DNA of 64,000 nt, taken from Ecdyonurus torrentis. Its lineage: Eukaryota > Arthropoda > Insecta > Ephemeroptera > Heptageniidae. Location of the stretch: the NCBI GenBank assembly GCA_949318235.1, contig OX439133.1:2600513-2664512 (forward strand), given 5' to 3'. Under the pieces are notes generated by a model that saw only the letters and a list, made by a program, of their open reading frames with translations, did not search any database and was not told where the DNA came from. Position numbers and translations under genes: made by a program. Positions 58,924 through 64,000 of the stretch are shown here, one piece after another (the stretch's first letter is position 1; each line of letters opens with the position of its first letter).

Positions 58924-59264
58924 AAAGCCATAAACCACATAAAACAACATGTGCTTTTTAATACATAAACACGTAATGGGATCTTTAAAACTGATGACAA
59001 TTTTAACCAGAATGTTAATGTAGCCCCACGAGAGAGCGTAAAAATACTGTAAAGTATGCAATTTGTGTGAAAATTCATGTTTATGACGTCAGAAACATAC
59101 AAAAATTAGTCTGAAAATGTTGTTTGGATTGCATAAATCAAATTTTCTAATCACTGCTACGGAGCTACTGTTAGGTTTTGAGACAAACTAATGTTATTTA
59201 TGTAAATCTCATCAAGTGTTTTGTGATATAAATGCTTATGTTTTTCTCTGGTCTATTCCTTTAA
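58924..59264. mobile_element. MITE-B copy in P2 intron 1
   Basis: AAGCCATAAACCACATAAAA to GTCTATTCCTTTAA, with TTTATGACGTCAGAAACATA. Confidence 0.8.
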
Positions 59265-59895
59265 TAATAATTTTAGTTTTTTAAAAAAATATTAATATTT
59301 AAGGAATATTACACTTTAGTTGAATTTTATGATCCCAATTCAAAAATTGATGATATTGATTTGCTTATGCATTTTACACAGACAAATCTACAATTTTATA
59401 CTATGCAGACTAAACTGTGCTTAATATACCGTTCAATTTCTATATTTGTGTCCCTTTAATGTTCATTGCACTTGATATATCCTGTATTTTGTTTTGATGC
59501 TTCTTGACATTTTTATGAATGTATTTTTATATAAATATATATTTAATTATAATTTATTGTAAATATATATTTGACAAGACCACCGCTTGTTGTAACACAT
59601 GTTACTATGCACTGCCGGGGTCAATAAAGAAATCTTATTCTTATCTTATATATAATTTAGTACTAATTATAAAAGATCAAGGCTTGAGAGAGATTAATTC
59701 ACTTATTTATTTTTAAAACTTAAATCGGATACACATAAAACACGAAAACTTTATTATTTTTTTTTTTTAATTAAATCGAAGGTTTTACTTCATTAATTTA
59801 TTATTTTATAACTTAAAGTATAAATATATTAAAATTTATAAGAAGAGTTGAAGAGTGATATGCTTTGTGTTTTTTTTAAGGTAAAATTATTAGTT

Positions 59896-59926
<31 letters not shown>

Positions 59927-60139
59927 CCACGGTGTATCTCGATTCAATCGTACTTTTTTTTTTTTTTTTTTTTTTTGGAAAAATTCATTAACAAAATTTA
60001 GTTTCAAAATTGAAAAATATGTCAACGTTGTTTGTTTTAAAATTTGCAATTAAAGTATTTTAAATATCTAAATCTCAGAGATTTGAGATAATTGGGAAGA
60101 ACTATAGATTTCAATTTTAAATGGCATTCCAATGAAGTT
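59265..60139 (+). other. P2 intron 1, AT-rich
   Basis: A possible LINE tail at about 59577-59645 (CACTGCCGGGGTCAATAAAG), a (GA)n tract at 59896-59922 and a T run at 59955-59976. No gene. Confidence 0.45.
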
Positions 60140-60795
60140 AAAGAGTAAGTTCAGTGGTTACAACTTGGCTTCATCAATGTTAGATAATGAGAAGAACTGT
60201 TCATAAACTCACATATTAATGATGATCCAAAGCACTTCCGTAGCCCCATGGTAGCCCCTTAAACTTGCGCTCATGCTGCGAGATATGCAACCCGCTACAA
60301 CATTTTCTATAGGGTGTATGCGGATGACGTCATATTTATTGCGCTTGGAGGCCATACTGGAGTAGTGCATTACATTGCTCAGCATAGGACAAAATTCATT
60401 TAAGCCAATTTTCTTCGGGAAATCGTTTAATTTTTTGTTATTGTTTTATTTTTCTCACATACTTGAGATACTAATTTAACATATTTACAGCATCAATGCT
60501 TTCAAAAATATTGCATAGTGTTTTAAAACTGGCAAAATTATTTTTTTTCCTATGCCACACATGTTATTGATATATCCAACATGGCGTTGACTTTAACATG
60601 AATGAATGGACCCTATAGTAAAGCTGTAACTATGACGTAAAAGATACGGGACACGTTGCATATCTCACAGGATGATCACGAGTTTGCGGGGCTACGGAAG
60701 AGCTTTGAGTCATCATATGTGAGTTTATGAACAGTTTTTCTCATTATCTAACATTGAAGAAGCCATGTTGTAACCACTGAACTTACTCTTTAACG
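60140..60795. mobile_element. TIR element, family S, with nested MITE-A
   Basis: Complete S ends (AAGAGTAAGTTCAGTGGTTA and its complement at about 60776-60795). MITE-A (60312-60613, GGGTGTATGCGGATGACGTC to GACCC) inserted at TTTTCTATA, flanked by TATA on both sides. Confidence 0.9.
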
Positions 60796-61510
60796 AAATT
60801 ACTGCTTATTATAATTTATAAGAAGAAATAAATTTTATTGACCCAAGCAGTTCATAGTAACATTGGTTGTTTTTCACTCACTTACAATCTTATATATTTT
60901 TACCTGAGCACGATTTAATGCATATAAGTCATATAAAAATCAACGAAGCTAAATATAACGTAAGGCATCAACTGCGCATTTTGTTCGTCTTTTCCGAATT
61001 TGCCCGATCGACGAAATTTATTTCCGGTAAAATTTCAACTTTTCAAAAAAAAAAAAAAAAAAATTACACACGATAATATTTTACCGCCATCAAAACGTGA
61101 AAAATACCGAAAATAAAGATTTAAATCTTGCAGCAGACGCTTGAAATGCGCAGTCGCTGCATAAAGTTACCTTTAGTTTCGTTGATAACATTGAGAAAGA
61201 AGGTGTTTATATTGATATATGTTTCACCTTTTACTGCATTTGTATCAAAAAACAAGAAGTTGTGTTTGCCAACCCAATCTCTCTCTCTCTCTCCTTCCTA
61301 CTTCTTCTCTTGTCCAACTCGATCATCACAACATGACACAAGTGCAGTAAAAGATAAAAGACAGACAAATACAACAGTGAACATCTCTCCCATTGTTATA
61401 CATCAACTAGAAATATTAAAATTCATAAATATTTTCACTGACAAATTCTGTGCAATAGAATCTAATGACATAAGATAATCTCGTTAAAAGTCTTCATTTT
61501 AATTCAAATT
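60796..61510 (+). other. P2 intron 1, no exon recognised
   Basis: Includes an A run at 61047-61063 and a CT tract at 61280-61294. Any exon bridging exon 1 and exon 2 could be here, but I see no segment conserved with P1. Confidence 0.4.
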
Positions 61511-61669
61511 ACGCGCCAAAAGTAAGTCAGTGAAAACATTGGCGCTCTTTGCATTCAACTATTCTATATTATCGCAAAGCCCACTAGCTACTTCATCCCC
61601 TCCATATTTTCTATACCTATCGATTTTTCTCAGTGCAGTAACAAACACAAAGCAGTAAGCTACGAAAAT
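61511..61669 (+). promoter_or_regulatory. Candidate internal promoter and alternative first exon of P2
   Basis: ACGCGCCAAAAGTAAG at the left edge is exact to P1 (19245). The CCCACTAGCTACTTCATCCC patch and a GTAAGT-type donor at 61670 correspond to P1 as well. TCTCAGTGCAGT at 61629 resembles an arthropod initiator. Splicing to 62923 would put the exon 2 ATG directly at the junction. Confidence 0.45.
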
Positions 61670-62030
61670 GTAAGTTGTTTATAAATTGTAGAAAGTTAGG
61701 TTTAGAACTTCTATTTATTTTATATAGCTAGATACATATATAGGTTTTATTGTGGCCACAAAAGGTACAAAACCCCACTGAAGAGGTCCTCTATTTTATA
61801 TTCGGGTATAAATTAAATGTTTTAAATATTCTTCTCATATTCATTGTATTGACAAGTAGTATAAATAATATGAAATAAAATAAACTTTATCGATGCCAGG
61901 CAGTCCAGAGTAGCATAATATATTTACTTATAGCGTTGGTCTATACTAGGCATTGGTTATACATTGGCTGAAAACTATAGTAAATAATAATAAAGATGAA
62001 TTGAAGAAATTATTTATTACATATTATTAA
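61670..62030 (+). other. P2 intron, AT-rich
   Basis: AATAAACTTTATCGATGCCA at 61878 resembles a short LINE-type tail in inverse. No gene. Confidence 0.4.
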
Positions 62031-62291
62031 ATGAATGAATGAATGAATGAATGAATGAATGAATGAATGAATGAATGAATGAATGAATGAATGAATGAAT
62101 GAATGAATGAATGAATGAATGAATGAATGAATGAATGAATGAATGAATGAATGAATGAATGAATGAATGAATGAATGAATGAATGAATGAATGAATGAAT
62201 GAATGAATGAATGAATGAATGAATGAATGAATGAATGAATGAATGAATGAATGAATGAATGAATGAATGAATGAATGAATGAATGAATGAA
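62031..62291. repeat. (GAAT)n microsatellite
   Basis: About 65 uninterrupted copies. The Ser-Phe-Ile-His frames over it are artefacts. It lies in P2 intron 1. Confidence 0.95.
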
Positions 62292-62540
62292 AGCAAAAAG
62301 CTAGCACAAAGTGTTTAATTTTTAAGCTTTACGCTCAAAACCAAGCCAGTTTATAACCAAGCCAACTTTATACCAATGTTTTATGCAAAACGTAATAATA
62401 ATAAAAATAATAACTTTATTAAGGCGTTGTGAGGGCAAGACAGCACCATCTTACAAATACTTGACTATTTTTAACATAAACATGTACAATTTTAAGCATT
62501 GTTTTTACATCTTCAATAATTGATAATATACAAGTAAATA
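62292..62540 (+). other. P2 intron
   Basis: ATAACTTTATTAAGGCGTTG at 62410 looks like an inverted LINE tail. Nothing else. Confidence 0.4.
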
Positions 62541-62560
62541 ATATATATATATATATATAC

Positions 62561-62655
<95 letters not shown>
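62541..62655. repeat. (TA)n microsatellite
   Basis: TA dinucleotides with a few ATACAT interruptions. Confidence 0.9.
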
Positions 62656-62922
62656 AGTAGTAATATAAGAGCTGTAAATATAAGATTTAAGTGTGACATG
62701 ATCAAATTATTGAAACTACATTTATACTTTTTTTTCCTTCTTTTTCCAAGAGATTAAAAAGAGAGATTTTCTATGTTTATATTTCTCGTGATATGAGATT
62801 TTACTAGAGAAAGTATATTTTAAAACATATTCCTAATTTGAGTGTGTGGTATACATAAGTAATCATGGAAAGAAGAAAAATTGCAGATAAACTTTTCAAT
62901 AATTTTCATTACATTATTACAG

Positions 62923-63099
62923 ATGACGTTGGTCAGCCAGGTCAGAGAGTGGGCGAGGCCTCATCTGCAACTACAGGCAATGTTTGGCGTTGTTGTGCAC
63001 AGCAGTGAGGCCGAGTGTCTGAAGCAGTTAGTGACGTCAGCGAAGCACGTGGTGGAGGAAGAGGAACTGGAGAACATCGTACAGAACTATGTTTGTAAG
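62923..63099 (+). CDS. TRPA gene P2, exon 2
   Basis: Acceptor TATTACAG at 62922 directly followed by ATG; donor AAG then GTGAGA at 63100; 59 codons, phase 0. Reads MTLVSQVREWARPHLQLQ, then a stretch sharing FGVVVHSSEAECLKQLVTSA with P1 exon 2. The two P1 codons before VSL are condensed to one here. The rest of P2 (counterparts of exons 3 and 4) should lie past the right edge, so P2 is partial in this window and its integrity is unknown. Confidence 0.85.
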
Positions 63100-63114
63100 G
63101 TGAGAAAAATATAA

Positions 63115-63402
63115 AATTCACATGCAGTAAAGATGAAATGTTGCTTAAAAGTTTAGTTATGTCGAACATGGGAAAACAACAGCAAATATTAAAGTCATTA
63201 TATTGGTATTTTAAGTTATACGCTGATGACATCATATGGTCATTTAATAATAAATAAAAAAACAAATCAATCAATAAGTACCTAAATAAATAAGTAAATA
63301 AATAAGCTAATTAATTATTTAATAAATAAAAAAAATACAAAAGTATAGGAAAGAAATTTAAATAATTAATAATTATTGTATTAAAAAAAGCTAACATTGT
63401 AC
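63115..63402. mobile_element. Family F fragment and AT-rich intron
   Basis: 63115-63220 matches the family F interior (GCTTAAAAGTTTAGTTATGT, GTCGAACATGGGAAAACA) seen at 21320-21400. The rest is ATAAATAA-rich. Confidence 0.6.
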
Positions 63403-63744
63403 TTAAAGTCATAGACCACATAAAACAACATGAGCTTTTTAATGAATAAACACAAAATGAAATCTTCAAAACTAATGACAATTTTTACCAGAATGTTAAT
63501 GTAGCCCCACGAGAGAGCGTGAAAATACTGTAAAGTATGCAATTTAAGTGACTATTCATGTTTATGACGTCAGAAACATGCAAAAATTAGTATGAAAATG
63601 TTGTGCGGGCTGCATAAAACAAATTTTTTAATCACTGCTACGGAGCTACAGTTGGGTTTTGAGACAAACTAATGTTATTTATGTAAGTCCCATCAAGTGT
63701 TTTGTGATATAAATGCTGATGTTTTCATGTTGTCTATGCTTTTA
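63403..63744. mobile_element. MITE-B copy in P2 intron 2
   Basis: TTAAAGTCATAGACCACATA to GTTGTCTATGCTTTTAA, with TTTATGACGTCAGAAACATG. Close to the 58924 copy. Confidence 0.8.
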
Positions 63745-64000
63745 ACGTTACCGTTGTAAAATTTTAGTCCAAAACTACAAGAATGATCGATGTATTGAAC
63801 GTGTTACACATTTTATCGAAGCAAAGGGTAAACCACACGTAAAACCTGCATTGTACAAATTGTTCAGTTACATAGATGTAACTCTTCAGTACAAACCAAT
63901 AACTTGGTTGACAAAAGTTTATACAGTAACTTGTTAGTATAAACGTTATTTCTTCAGTGATAAATAGTTAGCTCTGCACATCTTAAAAATTATTGTATAT
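63745..64000. mobile_element. MITE-I-like fragment at the window edge
   Basis: TAACTCTTCAGTACAAACCA and TAACTTGTTAGTATAAACGT resemble the MITE-I arms at 36580-36660. It is cut by the end of the window. Confidence 0.5.

Noticed and set aside
62017..62307. Ser-Phe-Ile-His repeat frames
   Set aside because: Microsatellite artefact of the GAAT array.

Overview
Eukaryotic nuclear DNA, very AT-rich, with long introns, dense short inverted-repeat (MITE-like) transposons, tRNA-derived SINEs and several very long microsatellites. The best gene is a TRPA-class ankyrin/ion-channel protein that most resembles the arthropod painless group. Promoters carry TATA boxes, one with an arthropod-like TCATTT initiator. 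I read this as an arthropod, probably an insect with a low-GC genome; the species cannot be told.

Layout. 1-13.5 kb: no gene, only nested MITEs, a SINE, a LINE 3' remnant and a 0.9 kb compound tetranucleotide array. 13.6-28.5 kb (+): TRPA gene P1, with TATA box, non-coding leader exon, coding exons at 15961-16417, 22448-22630, 24529-24663 and 25785-28493, plus an inferred internal promoter. 28.5-33.4 kb: repeats. 33.4-50.8 kb: five intact single-exon genes (here CRP1-CRP5) for secreted proteins of about 245 residues with 16 or 17 cysteines. CRP1-4 lie on the minus strand in a tandem array; CRP4 and CRP5 are head to head as two arms of a 2 kb inverted duplication. 50.8-56 kb: gene-less units of the same array and more MITEs. 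56.1-64 kb (+): second TRPA copy P2, with the same promoter, leader, exon 1, internal-promoter block and exon 2, running off the right end.

So the window holds a tandem TRPA duplication about 42.5 kb apart, with a secreted cysteine-rich family between the copies. Main points to follow up: CRP4/CRP5 show about 40 amino-acid-changing against 8 silent codon differences, with no cysteine lost, in otherwise nearly identical flanks; CRP1-3 end at a shared MITE whose edge supplies the stop codon; all five CRP promoters share two CCACA boxes 14 bp apart at fixed spacing from the TATA box; and TGACGTCA occurs about 35 times, where base composition predicts fewer than one, spread over several unrelated MITE families.

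Family letters (MITE-A, B and so on) are my own labels. Exon limits come from splice signals, reading frame and comparison of the two TRPA copies; nothing was checked against transcripts or databases.
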